Source of the DNA: Burkholderiales bacterium
GTDB lineage: Bacteria > Pseudomonadota > Gammaproteobacteria > Burkholderiales > Casimicrobiaceae
DNA length: 64,000 nt
Assembly: GCA_025354165.1 (NCBI GenBank)
Contig: JANXNI010000005.1
Coordinates: 1-64,000 of the forward strand
Reading direction: 5' to 3'
This document shows, piece after piece, positions 26,061-37,253 of this stretch. A program made the position numbers and the translations under genes. The notes under the pieces were generated by a model, which did not search any database, was not told the origin of the DNA, and was given only the letters and a program-made list of their open reading frames with translations. The first letter of the stretch is position 1. Each line of letters starts with the position of its first letter.

Positions 26061-28484
26061 ATGTCTGATGTGCTTCCCGCTGCGCCCGCAGAACGTCAGA
26101 CGCCGGTCGCTGGCGCTGTGAATCCGCTCTCTGCGCATCTGCTTCGCCAGATGCACGCGTGGTGGCGTGCGGCCAACTATTTGTCGGTCGGGCAAATCTA
26201 CCTGCGCGCGAATCCGTTGCTCGATGTGCCCCTCACGCTGGAACACATCAAGCCGCGCTTATTGGGCCATTGGGGCACTACACCGGGCCTGAACTTTGTG
26301 TATGTGCACCTCAATCGGCTGATTAAAGAAAACGATCTTGACCTGATCAGCATCATCGGTCCGGGGCACGGAGGGCCGGGGCTGGTAGCGAGCACTTATC
26401 TGGAGGGGACGTACACAGAGACCTACCCCACCGTTTCGCAGGATCGCCAGGGTATGCAGAAACTGTTTAAACAGTTCTCCTGGCCTGGCGGTATTCCAAG
26501 TCACGTCGCGCCGGAAACGCCGGGTTCTATTCACGAAGGCGGTGAACTGGGTTACTCGCTCCTTCACGCTTACGGCGCGGCGTTTGACAACCCTGATTTG
26601 ATTGTCGCCTGCATTATTGGCGATGGCGAAGCGGAGACTGGCGCGCTCGCAGCGAGCTGGCATTCCAACAAATTTCTAAACCCAGAGCGCGACGGCGCTG
26701 TGTTGCCGATTCTGCATCTCAACGGCTTCAAGATTGCGAATCCAACTTTGCTCGCACGCATCGGGCGTGAAGAGCTGACGGCGCTGATGCAGGGATACGG
26801 TTACGAACCGCATTTTGTTGTTGGTGATGGTCCGATGCAGGTACATCAGCTACTGGCCGCGACGCTTGATAAAGCGCTTGCCGAAATCCGCGCCATACAG
26901 GCAGCGGCGCGCTCGAATCATGCGCACAATCCGCCGAAGCGCCCTCGCTGGCCAATGATTGTTTTTCAAACACCGAAGGGCTGGACTGGGCCAAAGGTCG
27001 TTAATGGGTTGCCAGTCGAAGGAACGTGGCGAGCGCATCAGGTGCCGATTGCTGAGTTCAAGACTCCAGGACATATTGCGCAACTGGAAGCTTGGATGAA
27101 GAGCTACGGGCCAGAAGAATTGTTCGATGAGCACGGCAAGTTTCGCGACGAATTTGCGCAGCTGGCACCTTTAGGCTCGCGCCGTATGGGCGCGAATCCA
27201 CATGCCAATGGTGGCGAGCTTTTGGTGCCGTTGAAGCTGCCAGACTTCCGGGATTTTGCGGTTTCTGTATTGCAGCCGGGCGGCATCAAGATCGAATCAA
27301 CGCGCCTGCTGGGAACGTTCCTCGCTGGCGTTATGAAGGCGAATCTTGAGCGCGCCAACTTCCGGCTATTCGGGCCGGACGAAACAGCTTCTAACCGTCT
27401 GGATGCCGTGATCAATGTCACCGGCAAAGCGTGGATGGCAGACGTTGAGCCGCTTGATGTAGACCTTTCCTCTGATGGGCGCGTCATGGAAGTATTGAGT
27501 GAACATTTATGTGAGGGCTGGCTCGAAGGCTATTTGCTCACCGGGCGGCACGGATTTTTTTCGTGCTACGAGGCATTCATTCACATCATTGACTCCATGT
27601 TTAACCAGCACGCGAAGTGGTTGAAGGTGTGCAATCACATTCCGTGGCGCAAGCCGATCGCATCGTTGAACTATCTCCTCACGTCTCACGTGTGGCGGCA
27701 GGATCACAATGGGTTCTCACATCAAGACCCGGGCTTCATTGATCACGTCGCCAACAAAAACTCTGACGTGGTGCGAATCTATCTTGCGCCCGACGCGAAC
27801 TGCCTGCTCGCCGTTGCCGATCATTGCTTGCGCAGCCGGAACTACGTGAACGTGATCGTTGCAGGCAAGCAACCCGAGTGGCAGTGGCTCGACATTGACG
27901 CTGCGGTGAACCACTGCGCGGCGGGTGCGGGCATCTGGCAATGGGCCAGCACCGACGATGGCGAGCCAGATGTCGTGATGGCTTGCGCGGGCGATGTGCC
28001 GACCTTAGAGACGATGGCTGCGGTGACGCTCTTGCGCGACTATGCGCCTGACCTTCGAATTCGAGTCGTGAATGTGGTTGACTTGATGGCGCTGCAACCG
28101 CGAACCGATCACCCGCACGGCCTCACCGATGAGGCGTTCGATGCGATGTTTACGACGGACAAGCCGATTATCTTCGCGTACCACGGTTATGCGGGTCTCA
28201 TTCATCGATTGACTTACCGGCGACGCAATCACGACAATCTGCATGTCCGCGGTTACAAGGAAGAGGGCACGACTACGACGCCGTTTGACATGGCGGTGTT
28301 GAACAACACGGATCGCTATCAACTCGCGCTCGATGCAATTCGCCGCATACCGCGACTGGCCCATCTGGTCGATGAAGCGACCCTACGTCACCACGCAACC
28401 ATTGCGCGCCACAAGGCATACATCTACGAACACGGGGATGACATGCCGGAAGTGCTGAACTGGCGCTGGACGGCACTGACTTGA
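26061..28484 (+). CDS. xfp: xylulose-5-phosphate/fructose-6-phosphate phosphoketolase
   Basis: An 807-residue thiamine-diphosphate enzyme of full phosphoketolase length. By family it splits xylulose 5-phosphate (or fructose 6-phosphate) with phosphate to acetyl phosphate and glyceraldehyde 3-phosphate (or erythrose 4-phosphate). Seen: [67 protein letters not shown] broken here for length, the ThDP site [21 protein letters not shown], and [15 protein letters not shown]. It is preceded by a uspA-like gene and followed by acetate kinase whose start overlaps its stop, so acetyl phosphate would be passed on to make acetate and ATP. ATG 26061 has no strong Shine-Dalgarno, consistent with coupling to uspA. 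Confidence 0.95.
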   Translation: MSDVLPAAPAERQTPVAGAVNPLSAHLLRQMHAWWRAANYLSVGQIYLRANPLLDVPLTLEHIKPRLLGHWGTTPGLNFVYVHLNRLIKENDLDLISIIGPGHGGPGLVASTYLEGTYTETYPTVSQDRQGMQKLFKQFSWPGGIPSHVAPETPGSIHEGGELGYSLLHAYGAAFDNPDLIVACIIGDGEAETGALAASWHSNKFLNPERDGAVLPILHLNGFKIANPTLLARIGREELTALMQGYGYEPHFVVGDGPMQVHQLLAATLDKALAEIRAIQAAARSNHAHNPPKRPRWPMIVFQTPKGWTGPKVVNGLPVEGTWRAHQVPIAEFKTPGHIAQLEAWMKSYGPEELFDEHGKFRDEFAQLAPLGSRRMGANPHANGGELLVPLKLPDFRDFAVSVLQPGGIKIESTRLLGTFLAGVMKANLERANFRLFGPDETASNRLDAVINVTGKAWMADVEPLDVDLSSDGRVMEVLSEHLCEGWLEGYLLTGRHGFFSCYEAFIHIIDSMFNQHAKWLKVCNHIPWRKPIASLNYLLTSHVWRQDHNGFSHQDPGFIDHVANKNSDVVRIYLAPDANCLLAVADHCLRSRNYVNVIVAGKQPEWQWLDIDAAVNHCAAGAGIWQWASTDDGEPDVVMACAGDVPTLETMAAVTLLRDYAPDLRIRVVNVVDLMALQPRTDHPHGLTDEAFDAMFTTDKPIIFAYHGYAGLIHRLTYRRRNHDNLHVRGYKEEGTTTTPFDMAVLNNTDRYQLALDAIRRIPRLAHLVDEATLRHHATIARHKAYIYEHGDDMPEVLNWRWTALT

Positions 28485-29608
28485 ACGACGACGCATGCTT
28501 GCCGATACTGGCACTGAACGCGGGTTCATCTTCGCTTAAGTTTGGCCTGTATCTGGTGGGCGCTTACAGCAGCCGGATGCTGGTCTCAGGCGCGGCCGAC
28601 ATGGTGGCCGACGGGTATGTCGCGTTTGCTGCGAAGGATGCTGACGGTAACGTGCTTGCCGACGACGCGCGCGCGATTAGCTCACCCTACGCAGCGATTA
28701 GTCGAATTACCGACTTGCTGAATGAGCGGCGCTTGCCATCCATTGCGGCGGTCGGCCACCGCATCGTTCACGGCGGGCCGCGTTGTCGTCAGCACACGGT
28801 GATTGATTCGGCGGTGATGCAGAATCTGGTCGCCGCTAAAGTTTTCGCGCCACTGCATGTACCTCCGGCATTGCTGCTACTGGATTTCGCGCAAAAGCAA
28901 TTCCCGGACGCGCCGCAAGTGGCTTGCCTGGATACAGCGTTTCACAATACCTTGCCTGACGTCGCACGCACCCTGCCGATTCCGAAAGAGTTTCGTGCGC
29001 TTGGGATTGAGCGTTACGGGTTTCACGGACTGTCGTGCGAATCCATCGTGCGAAAATTTGGTAAACACGTGCCCAAACGCCTTGTTGTCGCGCATCTCGG
29101 CCACGGTGCCAGTGTGACTGCGGTGGCCGACGGGCTATCGATCGATACCAGCATGGGCTTGACCCCAAGCGGCGGCGTCGTCATGAGCACACGCTGCGGC
29201 GATATTGATCCCGGTGTGCTCGCGTACTTCGTTCGCGAGTGCGGTTACGACGCTGAAAAATTTGCAGCTTTGATTGACCATCGCTCAGGGATGATGGGCA
29301 TTTCGGGTGTCAGCGGTGACATGCGCAAACTTCGCAGAGCCGCCGCATCGAATCCTGATGCCGCGCTTGCGATAGCGATGTTCTGTTATTCGATCCGCAA
29401 GCAAATCGCGGCGATGGCAGTGGTGCTCGGTGGCGTTGACGCGCTTGTATTTACTGGGGGCATCGGCGAAAACGACGCAGCCGCACGAGCCAGCATCTGC
29501 GACGGTCTGGAAAGGCTCGGTATCGTCGCCGGTCAGGATTGCGTGCATGTGATTGCAGCGAATGAAGACGAGCAGATCGCGCTGCACACCTGGCAATTGA
29601 CGCACTGA
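28481..29608 (+). CDS. ackA: acetate kinase
   Basis: A 375-residue acetate kinase, which interconverts acetyl phosphate plus ADP with acetate plus ATP. Seen: N-terminal [35 protein letters not shown], the [10 protein letters not shown] block, [14 protein letters not shown] with [20 protein letters not shown], and the late [14 protein letters not shown] motif. The start is TTG at 28481, whose last bases overlap the phosphoketolase TGA stop (TTGA). No in-frame ATG exists near the conserved N-terminus, so translational coupling is likely. Third and last gene of the FNR-box unit. The region after it (29609-29801) is convergent with the ALDH gene and has no clear terminator. Confidence 0.93.
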   Translation: MNDDACLPILALNAGSSSLKFGLYLVGAYSSRMLVSGAADMVADGYVAFAAKDADGNVLADDARAISSPYAAISRITDLLNERRLPSIAAVGHRIVHGGPRCRQHTVIDSAVMQNLVAAKVFAPLHVPPALLLLDFAQKQFPDAPQVACLDTAFHNTLPDVARTLPIPKEFRALGIERYGFHGLSCESIVRKFGKHVPKRLVVAHLGHGASVTAVADGLSIDTSMGLTPSGGVVMSTRCGDIDPGVLAYFVRECGYDAEKFAALIDHRSGMMGISGVSGDMRKLRRAAASNPDAALAIAMFCYSIRKQIAAMAVVLGGVDALVFTGGIGENDAAARASICDGLERLGIVAGQDCVHVIAANEDEQIALHTWQLTH

Positions 29609-29801
29609 TTTCATCCTACTAGTGAGCGCAGACTCGCTCATTCGGTAGCGCGCGATCCTCGTGTCGCCAGTTTCACTGGCACTAGTCGGTCATATTCAAT
29701 TTTGACGGAAGCGAGGCATTCGTAGGTGCGTTTCTCAAGACTGGGATCCAGCATTTTGCTGCGCCGTTGCCGATGGCGAATTGGTGTGGCCTACATCCCG
29801 G

Positions 29802-32201
29802 TCATTCACCGTACGGCACCCAGATATTCTTGATCTGGGTGGCTCTTTGCAGAAATTCGCGGCCTTGACCGGCGGCTGATTGCCAATCGCGCGCAATACC
29901 GGCGTCGACCCAGGTAGATTTCAGATTGCCGCTGGATGTACGCTCAACATGGGTGCTCCCCTCTTTGTCGCCGAAGTACCAGACCGCCGCGATGTCATCG
30001 TGCTCGGCAATGGTCTTGGCAAGCACGTTACGTTCACCTGTGACGAGGTTGATCACGCCACCCGGTACGTCGCTGGTTTCAAGGACTTGATAGAAATCGG
30101 TTGCGATCAGCGCGCTGGCTGGCGAGGGTACTGCAACCACACGGTTACCCATCGCAATCGCGGGCATGATGAGCGAGACCATCGAGAGCAGCGGTGATTT
30201 ATCGGGGCAGGCAATGCCCATAACGCCCCACGGCTCCGGCATGGCTAGCGTGACGTTACGGCTGCGGGTTGAATGAACAGCGCCATCGTATTTGTCGGCG
30301 TGTGCCGCGTAGAACATGATGCGGGCAATGGATTGCCCAACTTCGGCTTTGGCCTGTGCGGCCGTTGCACCTAGTAGCGAGCGCAGGCGGGCTACGAATT
30401 CATCGCTGCGTTGTTCAAGATTCTCGGCGAGAAAAAACAGCACCTGAGCGCGATTGTGAGCGGTGTAGCCAGACCATCCGATTGCCGCGTTCGCGGCCTC
30501 GACGGCATTGCGGATGTCCTTTCGGCTGCCTAAGCCTACTTGGCCTGCCGCTTTTCCTTTTGCATCAAAAACGGTGTAGCTATTGCCGCCGTCCGGTCTA
30601 GCCTGTTTGCCACCGATGTAGAGCTTTGCAGTGTGATCGAGCGACGGGACGCCTGACGTCGCCCTGCCACCAGTTGGCGCAATTGAAAAAGCGGTCGCCT
30701 TGGCCGATGCGTCGCGCGACTTGGCTACCGCATTCGCGCGCAGCTTGAGGTATTCGTACATACCCTCGCGCCCGCCTTCGCGCCCAAAGCCGCTTTCGCG
30801 ATAGCCGCCAAAGCCAGCACCCGCATCGAACAAATTCGTTGAGTTGATCCAGACGACGCCCGCCTTGACTCGTGCTGCGGCATCGAGCGCCACGTTGATG
30901 TTCTCCGACCAGATGGATGCGGCGAGGCCAAAGCGTGAATGATTTGCCAATTGCAGCGCTTCGTCTTGGGTTCGGAAGGTCGTGCTCACGAGCACCGGAC
31001 CGAAGATCTCTTCTTGCGCAATCGTTGCGGCGGGAGCAACGCCAGTGAAAAGCGTCGGCGGAAAGTAGAAGCCACGACTGGGCATCGCGCCTTCAGGCTG
31101 CCAGCACTGCGCACCTTCAGCGCGACCCTGTTCGACCAGGCTCGTGATCCGCTGTAACTGCGCCTCGGACACGATGGCGCCGACGTCGGTGGATTTGTCG
31201 AGTGGATCGCCAACGCGCAATTTTCTGGCGCGCGCTTTGAGTTTGTCATGAAAACGATTGGCAACAGATTCGTGCACCAGCAGACGTGATCCGGCGCAGC
31301 AAACTTGACCCTGATTGAACCAGATCGCGTCGACCACACCTTCAACCGCGCTATCAAGATCAGCATCGTCGAATACGATGAAAGGCGATTTGCCACCGAG
31401 TTCGAGAGAGAGTTTTTTTCCGGTACCCGCCGTAGCGTTGCGAATAGCGCGCCCGACCTCGGTAGAGCCGGTGAAAGCGATCTTGTCGACGTCTTTGTGC
31501 GCTACCAGCAGAGCGCCGGTCTCACCATCACCTGTAACAATATTGACCACACCCGGCGGTAGGCCCGCTTCCTGACAAAGCTCAGCGAAAGCAAGCGCCG
31601 TCAGCGGCGTGTATTCCGCAGGTTTGAGCACGACGGTGTTGCCCGCAGCCAACGCGGGTGCGATCTTCCACGCGAGCATCAACAGCGGGAAATTCCACGG
31701 AATGATTTGCCCGCACACGCCAACGGAGGTGTGATCCGGGAACTCCGAATCGATCAGATCGGCCCAGCCCGCGTGATGGTAGAAGTGCCGCGCAGCCAGT
31801 GGAACGTCGATGTCGCGACTCTCGCGAATCGGTTTGCCGTTGTCCATCGATTCCAGCACCGAGAAAAAGCGTTCGCGCTTTTGCAGCAGGCGGGCGATGG
31901 CGTAGAGGTAGCGAGCCCGCGCGTTGCCGGGTAGCGCGGACCATTTCTTGAATGCACTGCGCGCTGCGGATACTGCTGAGTCGACTTCCTGCTGGCCACC
32001 GTCAGCAGCGCAGGCGAGGTTTTCGCCTGTTGCCGGCGCGATCACCTCGAAATGCGCACCATCCGCAGAGCCAACAAACTCGCCGTTGATGAAGTGCTTG
32101 AACTGCCGCTGTTTACTGTCCAGCCACGCGACAACCTGATCGTTTGCCTCGGGCGCAACGCCGTAGTCCATCGTTTTTAGAATTTCAGTTACTTTTGACA
32201 T
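29802..32201 (-). CDS. double-domain aldehyde dehydrogenase (ALDH16-like)
   Basis: A 799-residue protein, far longer than the usual 480-500 residue ALDH. The first domain (about 35-500) is a complete aldehyde dehydrogenase: [30 protein letters not shown], general base in [10 protein letters not shown] (E267), nucleophile in [11 protein letters not shown] (C301), and EEIFGPVL. The second (about 530-799) is a degenerate ALDH fold: it keeps the nucleotide-binding-like part ([20 protein letters not shown]) but has no cysteine loop, so it should be non-catalytic, as in ALDH16 proteins. It begins 5 bases after the deoC stop, in the same transcript, which suggests it oxidises the acetaldehyde released by DeoC. 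NAD is the likely acceptor by family. Confidence 0.9.
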   Translation of the reverse strand: MSKVTEILKTMDYGVAPEANDQVVAWLDSKQRQFKHFINGEFVGSADGAHFEVIAPATGENLACAADGGQQEVDSAVSAARSAFKKWSALPGNARARYLYAIARLLQKRERFFSVLESMDNGKPIRESRDIDVPLAARHFYHHAGWADLIDSEFPDHTSVGVCGQIIPWNFPLLMLAWKIAPALAAGNTVVLKPAEYTPLTALAFAELCQEAGLPPGVVNIVTGDGETGALLVAHKDVDKIAFTGSTEVGRAIRNATAGTGKKLSLELGGKSPFIVFDDADLDSAVEGVVDAIWFNQGQVCCAGSRLLVHESVANRFHDKLKARARKLRVGDPLDKSTDVGAIVSEAQLQRITSLVEQGRAEGAQCWQPEGAMPSRGFYFPPTLFTGVAPAATIAQEEIFGPVLVSTTFRTQDEALQLANHSRFGLAASIWSENINVALDAAARVKAGVVWINSTNLFDAGAGFGGYRESGFGREGGREGMYEYLKLRANAVAKSRDASAKATAFSIAPTGGRATSGVPSLDHTAKLYIGGKQARPDGGNSYTVFDAKGKAAGQVGLGSRKDIRNAVEAANAAIGWSGYTAHNRAQVLFFLAENLEQRSDEFVARLRSLLGATAAQAKAEVGQSIARIMFYAAHADKYDGAVHSTRSRNVTLAMPEPWGVMGIACPDKSPLLSMVSLIMPAIAMGNRVVAVPSPASALIATDFYQVLETSDVPGGVINLVTGERNVLAKTIAEHDDIAAVWYFGDKEGSTHVERTSSGNLKSTWVDAGIARDWQSAAGQGREFLQRATQIKNIWVPYGE

Positions 32202-32206
32202 GGCAC

Positions 32207-33196
32207 TTACGCAATGGCGTGACGGTTGGCAGCGGAATAGCGACCCGTCACGTAGTGTTCGATTTGCCGCTCGATATCGCCCAGCATGGAGCTGGCACCA
32301 AAGCGGAAGAGGGACGGGTTGAGCCAGCGATTGCCCAGCTCTTCCTTGATCAAGGTAAGCCAGGCAAGCGCATCTTTCGCGCTCTTCAAACCACCGGCAG
32401 GTTTGAAGCCAACCGCGACCCCTGAAACTTCGCCGTAATCACGCAACGCTCGAACCATTGTCAATCCGACAGGTAGTGTCGCGTTGACGTCTTCCTTGCC
32501 AGTGGACGTTTTTATGAAGTCCGCGCCCGCCATCATCGCGACCCAACTGGCGCGATACACATTGCGCAAACTCTTCAGATCTCCTGTCGCAAGAATCGCC
32601 TTCAAATGCGCCTCGCCGCAGGCTTCGCGCATCGCAGAAATTTCGTCGTAAAGCCCCTGCCAGTCACCGCTAAACACGGTGGCACGACTGATCACGATAT
32701 CGATTTCGCGCGCACCTTCTTCAACGGCGTACCGAATCTCAGCGAGGCGCAGTTTCAGTGGCATCAAACCTGCGGGAAAACCCGTGGCGACGGAGGCCAC
32801 AGGAATGCCGCTGCCCTGCAACGCCTTAACTGCGCTACTCACCATCGTCGGATACACGCACACCGCCCCAACTTTCGGCATTGCGTCGAGACCCAGCGCT
32901 TCAACCAAATCGGCGCGCAATGGCATGCGGGCTTTGGCGCACAGCCGGGCGACGCGATCCGGCGTGTCGTCGCCGGAGAGGGTGGTCAGATCAATGCAGG
33001 TCAGCGCCTTGATGAGCCACGCCGCCTGCCATTCCTTTTTGACGGAACGGCGCGTTGTCAGCGTCGCAGCGCGGCGCTCCACCGCGCTCAAATTCACTCG
33101 TGCATTGGCGATGAGATCGAGGTTCAGCGCCATGCCCGCGTTGCGCACGGCATGTGTTGCCATAAGCTCAGTTACGATTTTTACGCTTGTACTCAT
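32207..33196 (-). CDS. deoC: deoxyribose-phosphate aldolase
   Basis: A 329-residue DeoC, which cleaves 2-deoxyribose 5-phosphate to acetaldehyde and glyceraldehyde 3-phosphate. Seen: the Schiff-base lysine in ADFIKTSTGKED (K229), the second active-site lysine in VAVGFKPAGGLKSAKDAL (K265), and VCVYPTMV for the first catalytic region. It is longer at the N-terminus than the E. coli enzyme, like the class found with ALDH partners. ATG 33196 has GAGGAGG 6 bases upstream, which rules out the longer frame from 33292. Upstream gene of a deoC-ALDH operon; divergent from the binding-protein gene at 33364. Confidence 0.93.
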   Translation of the reverse strand: MSTSVKIVTELMATHAVRNAGMALNLDLIANARVNLSAVERRAATLTTRRSVKKEWQAAWLIKALTCIDLTTLSGDDTPDRVARLCAKARMPLRADLVEALGLDAMPKVGAVCVYPTMVSSAVKALQGSGIPVASVATGFPAGLMPLKLRLAEIRYAVEEGAREIDIVISRATVFSGDWQGLYDEISAMREACGEAHLKAILATGDLKSLRNVYRASWVAMMAGADFIKTSTGKEDVNATLPVGLTMVRALRDYGEVSGVAVGFKPAGGLKSAKDALAWLTLIKEELGNRWLNPSLFRFGASSMLGDIERQIEHYVTGRYSAANRHAIA

Positions 33197-33363
33197 GATG
33201 TCCTCCTCGCCGTTTGTTCCCAATCGTAACGGATTGCGTGCATTCGGAACCCACCAAGGTAATATAAGCAGCCTACAAATACGCGACGGCACTTCGAATC
33301 ACCGAAGGCCGGATGCGCCGGCAAGTTCTGAGTGCAATCTCATGGCTCAAAAGGAGGAACAAT

Positions 33364-34398
33364 ATGAAACTGATTAATCGCGCCCTGAAGCATGTGTTTG
33401 CTGCGACCACCATGACCGCGGCTTTGGTCGTACCCATGACCTCAACCTACGCCGCTGAAACCCTGAATGTCTATTCAATATGGCCGGAAAACTGGGCGCG
33501 CCCCATGTTGCAGGAGTTCGAAAAGGCGAGCGGAATCAAAGTCAATTTTTTGCGCTTCTCGTCGGGCGAAGCGCTTGCCAGATTGATTGCCGAGAAGGGC
33601 AATCCGAAAGTGGACGTGTTGTTCGGCGGTCCCGTCGAGACATTTGGGGCGGGGGTCAAAGAAGGAATTTTCGAGGCTTATAAACCACCGTCTGCCGCTG
33701 CATTGCCTGCTCGCTTCAAGCACGAAGGTGGCATGTGGACAGCCATAGCTGACGACCCACTGGTTTTCATGACTAACAAGAAGTTCCTTGCAGACAATAA
33801 GCTGCAGGCACCAACTTCGTGGAATGATTTGCTGAACCCCGCGTACACCAACATGCTGCAGATGGCAGACGCACGTACGTCGGGCACAGCCGTGACGCGA
33901 ATTTTTTCAGTGCTTGAAGTGAATGGTCGCAACGAAGATAAAGCGTTCGACTTCCTGAAGAAAATGCGCAAGAGCATTCAGACTTATACGAAGAGCGGCG
34001 GCGGCGGCACGCTGCCAGTGGGCCTCGGGCAGGCGGCGGGTGGCATTTTCTTCATCGTCGATGCGCTTGACACCAAAGCCAAGGGTTACGACGTAGAGAT
34101 CAGCTTTCCGAAAGAGGGGATCGGCTCAGCGGCTGAAGGCATCGCGATGGTCAAGGGGTCCAAAAATCCCGAAGCAGCCAAAAAGCTGATCGACTGGGCA
34201 ACCAGCCCTGCGATGCAGTCGCTCTACGCGCCGAACAAAATCAATTTCGTTCCTGCGCACCCAACAGTGAAAACTGAGGCGTCGCTGGCTGCGATACTCA
34301 AGGACGCAAAGATCATTCCGATTGACGACGAATACGCAGGCGCAAACCGTAAGCGCATCATCGAGCGCTGGGTTCAGGAAGTGCTGAACGCGAAGTAG
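33364..34398 (+). CDS. periplasmic binding protein of an Fe3+/polyamine-type ABC importer
   Basis: A 344-residue exported solute-binding protein. Signal peptide about 1-28 (ending STYAAETLN), then an extracellular-solute-binding (type 1/6) fold: LNVYSIWPENWARPMLQEFEKASGIKV, VDVLFGGPVETF, DDPLVFMTNKKFL. The start is ATG 33364, with AAGGAGG 6 bases upstream; the longer frame from 33313 is unlikely. It is the first gene of a four-gene unit with a fused permease, an ATPase and a small secreted protein. Relatives bind Fe3+, thiamine, 2-aminoethylphosphonate or polyamines; the sequence does not decide the ligand, and the tyrosines typical of iron binding near the C-terminus are not obvious. Confidence 0.88.
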   Translation: MKLINRALKHVFAATTMTAALVVPMTSTYAAETLNVYSIWPENWARPMLQEFEKASGIKVNFLRFSSGEALARLIAEKGNPKVDVLFGGPVETFGAGVKEGIFEAYKPPSAAALPARFKHEGGMWTAIADDPLVFMTNKKFLADNKLQAPTSWNDLLNPAYTNMLQMADARTSGTAVTRIFSVLEVNGRNEDKAFDFLKKMRKSIQTYTKSGGGGTLPVGLGQAAGGIFFIVDALDTKAKGYDVEISFPKEGIGSAAEGIAMVKGSKNPEAAKKLIDWATSPAMQSLYAPNKINFVPAHPTVKTEASLAAILKDAKIIPIDDEYAGANRKRIIERWVQEVLNAK

Positions 34399-34415
34399 CG
34401 GGCGCTGCTGACACA

Positions 34416-36113
34416 GTGTCCGTAACCAGCCAGTCGCCGAGCAATGCGGCGTATCGTGACCCGTTCTTTGCGGGCATCATCCTGTTACTTTGGGTGCTGC
34501 TCGCGCTGTTCGTGCTGTACCCACTCGCCTGCCTGTTTGGGCGGGCGTTCGTCGATGGCGGCACTATCTCTTTGCAACCGTTGCTCGATGTCCTCAACAA
34601 CCCGCATCACCGCCGTGCATTTGGAAATAGCCTGATTCTGGCGCTGGCTGTTGGAGTGGGTGGCACGCTGCTGGGTTTCCTCTTCGCTTTTACTGCCGTG
34701 CGCGGCGGACTTTCGCGGCGTGTAATTGGGTTCATTGATACGGCGACCTTGCTGCCGCTGATTTCGCCACCGTTCACGATCTCGGTGGCGATTCTGTTTT
34801 CGTTCGGCGCACGTGGCCTGATCACCTACGATCTGCTTGGTATCAAAGGCTTCGCGATCTACGGATTCATGAGCACGGCAGCGGCGGAAATGATTACGTA
34901 TTTCCCGATTGCGTATCTGACGTTGCGGCCCATTCTCGCGAGCATTGATCCGAATATCGAGAACGCCGCGTTCAGCATGGGTGCGTCGCGGGCGCGCGTG
35001 TTTCGCACGATGACTTTGCCGCTGTCGATGCCCGGCATCGCTAACGCATTTCTGCTGTTGTTTGCCTGTTCGCTCGCGGATTTCGCAACGCCGCTGATTC
35101 TTGCGGGCAATGATTTTCCAGTACTACCGACCGAGGCGTTTTTGCAGATTACCGGGCAGTTTGATTTGCGTGGCGGCGCGCTGTTATCGATCTTGTTGCT
35201 GGTGCCTGCTGCAGTGGTTTTCTTCCTGCAACGTTATTGGCTCCAGGGTCGCAGTTTTGTTACCGTAACTGGCAAAGCAGGTTCGCGCAGCAGTGTTGAA
35301 ATCCTCACGCCAGCGATGCGCTTCACGCTTTTCGCGTTGTGCGGCGCCGTATCAATCGTAGTGATTTATTTCTATGCGCTGTTGCTGTTCTCGTCGCTGG
35401 TCGTCGCGTTTGGTGCCAATCACACATTCACTTTCAAGCACTATCACGTCATCTTTACCGAAGGCTTGCCCGCCATTCGCGACACGCTGATCATCGCGGC
35501 GATTGGCATGCCGCTTGGCGGCATTTATGGCGTAGTCGTTGGCTATCTCGTCGCTCGCAAACAGTTCTGGGGACGGCAGTCGCTGGAGCTTGCCTCGATG
35601 ATCAATTACGCCTTGCCGGGAACCATCGTAGGCATCGCGTACCTGCTCGCGTTCAACGACAAACCGATGGAGCTAACGGGCACGGCGGCCATCATCATCG
35701 CCTGCTATATCTTTCGTTACAGCCCGACCGGTATTCGCGCCACGATTGCGCTGTTGCATCAGGTGGACAAGAGTCTGGAAGAAGCCTCCGAAAGTCTCGG
35801 CGCGAAGAGCTTCACGACGTTCCGCCGCATCACGTTGCCGCTGATCATGCCAGCGTTCTTCACCGGTCTTGGCGTAGTGTTCATCCGATCGATGACGGCG
35901 ATCAGCGCCACTATCTTCCTGATCTCGATTAACTGGACGCTGGTCACGGTGCGCATTCTTGAAAACATGACCGAACTTTCACTGGGGCCAGCTGCGGCAT
36001 TCTCGGTGCTGGTCGTTGTGATTGTTTATGTCGTCCTGTTCCTGATCGGGCAAATGCTCGCGCGCTTCCGTGCGCTAGAGGGCGGGCGTGTTGAAAGCAT
36101 TTTGGGAGGCTAA
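34416..36113 (+). CDS. ABC importer permease, double-domain FbpB type
   Basis: A 565-residue inner-membrane protein with about twelve hydrophobic segments forming two fused permease halves. Each half carries an EAA-type loop for contact with the ATPase: about ENAAFSMGASRARVFRTMTLP in the first half and EEASESLGAKSFTTFRRITLP in the second (the G near the middle of each is the hallmark). Such fused permeases are typical of FbpB-type Fe3+ importers and related systems. The start is GTG 34416, 17 bases after the binding-protein stop, with only a weak Shine-Dalgarno; no in-frame ATG precedes the first membrane segment. Operates with the flanking binding protein and ATPase. Confidence 0.9.
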   Translation: MSVTSQSPSNAAYRDPFFAGIILLLWVLLALFVLYPLACLFGRAFVDGGTISLQPLLDVLNNPHHRRAFGNSLILALAVGVGGTLLGFLFAFTAVRGGLSRRVIGFIDTATLLPLISPPFTISVAILFSFGARGLITYDLLGIKGFAIYGFMSTAAAEMITYFPIAYLTLRPILASIDPNIENAAFSMGASRARVFRTMTLPLSMPGIANAFLLLFACSLADFATPLILAGNDFPVLPTEAFLQITGQFDLRGGALLSILLLVPAAVVFFLQRYWLQGRSFVTVTGKAGSRSSVEILTPAMRFTLFALCGAVSIVVIYFYALLLFSSLVVAFGANHTFTFKHYHVIFTEGLPAIRDTLIIAAIGMPLGGIYGVVVGYLVARKQFWGRQSLELASMINYALPGTIVGIAYLLAFNDKPMELTGTAAIIIACYIFRYSPTGIRATIALLHQVDKSLEEASESLGAKSFTTFRRITLPLIMPAFFTGLGVVFIRSMTAISATIFLISINWTLVTVRILENMTELSLGPAAAFSVLVVVIVYVVLFLIGQMLARFRALEGGRVESILGG

Positions 36114-36155
36114 TTTGGAGCTGCGAGAAATGTTCAAACGAAGCGGAGCGCTGGC

Positions 36156-37253
36156 ATGGCAGTAACAGCGGCGCAACCGGTTCCGATCCGGTTGACCGGG
36201 ATTGGCAAGAGCTTCGAACACGGCGTCAAGGGGCGTATTCATGCGGTGCGCGATGTCAACGTCGCGGTCGTTCCGGGTGAGTTGCTTACCTTGCTCGGCC
36301 CATCAGGCTGTGGCAAGACCACTACGCTGCGCATGATCGCAGGGTTTGAGCAACCGACCGAGGGTGAGATTCATATCGGTGAGAAAAACGTCACGGGCCT
36401 GCGCGCCAACGAACGGAACATTGGTTTCGTATTTCAGAACTACGCCATCTTCCCGCATCTTTCCGTGTTTGAGAACGTTGGTTACGGCCTGCGCGTTCAG
36501 CAGAAGCCGGAGGATGAGATCAAGCGTGCGGTGGCTGACGTGCTTGACCTGGTGGGGTTGGCAGGTTATGCCCAACAACATCCGCATCAGCTTTCAGGCG
36601 GCGAACAGCAGCGTGTTGCCCTGGCCCGAGCGATTGTGTTCCGTCCTCGCATCCTGTTGTTCGACGAACCACTTTCCAATTTGGACGCGAAATTGCGCGT
36701 GCAGATGCGCGGCGAGATTCTGCAACTGCAGAAGCGTCTCGGTATCACAACGGTGTACGTGACACACGATCAGGAGGAGGCGATGGCTATCTCTGATCGC
36801 ATTGCAGTCATGGATCGTGGGTCTATCGTGCAGATTGCCAGCGCGGAAGACTTGTATGACCGACCGAGCAATGAATTTGTGGCGCGATTCATCGGCCGCA
36901 CTAACTTGTTTGACGGGAAAATGCGCGACACCACGAACGGTCGAATCGTGGTTGAAGCTTTGGGCCAGACAATCGTCGCCAATTCCGCACCGGACGGCAT
37001 ACTCCCGGGGGATACTGTACGTGTGATGATTCGCCCTGAGCGCATCGCGCTTACTGTTCAGAGTACGACAGGCGTAGGCGCCAAGGTGCTGAGCCGCACG
37101 TTTCTTGGTGAGAAAACTGAGTACCACGTCTCGGTCGGTGATCAGTTAGTTCAGGCAACACTGTACGGGCAAGGCAAGCAGTCGGCATTTGCAGCAGGCG
37201 ATTCAGTACAAATAATTTTTCCGGCAGACGGCGTTCATTTGATGAAACCATGA
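36156..37253 (+). CDS. ABC importer ATP-binding protein, Fe3+/polyamine type
   Basis: A 365-residue ABC ATPase with Walker A GPSGCGKTTT, Q-loop GFVFQNYAIFPHL, signature LSGGEQQRVALARAI, Walker B ILLFDEPLSNLD, switch VTHDQEEA, and a C-terminal TOBE-like domain (GDTVRVMIRPERIAL...HVSVGDQLVQATLYG). It should couple ATP hydrolysis to the fused permease encoded just upstream. The start ATG 36156 gives a family-like N-terminus. Its TGA stop overlaps the ATG of the next gene (ATGA at 37250-37253). It is a paralogue of the orphan ATPase at 5105, which might use this or another permease; that is inference. Confidence 0.92.
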   Translation: MAVTAAQPVPIRLTGIGKSFEHGVKGRIHAVRDVNVAVVPGELLTLLGPSGCGKTTTLRMIAGFEQPTEGEIHIGEKNVTGLRANERNIGFVFQNYAIFPHLSVFENVGYGLRVQQKPEDEIKRAVADVLDLVGLAGYAQQHPHQLSGGEQQRVALARAIVFRPRILLFDEPLSNLDAKLRVQMRGEILQLQKRLGITTVYVTHDQEEAMAISDRIAVMDRGSIVQIASAEDLYDRPSNEFVARFIGRTNLFDGKMRDTTNGRIVVEALGQTIVANSAPDGILPGDTVRVMIRPERIALTVQSTTGVGAKVLSRTFLGEKTEYHVSVGDQLVQATLYGQGKQSAFAAGDSVQIIFPADGVHLMKP

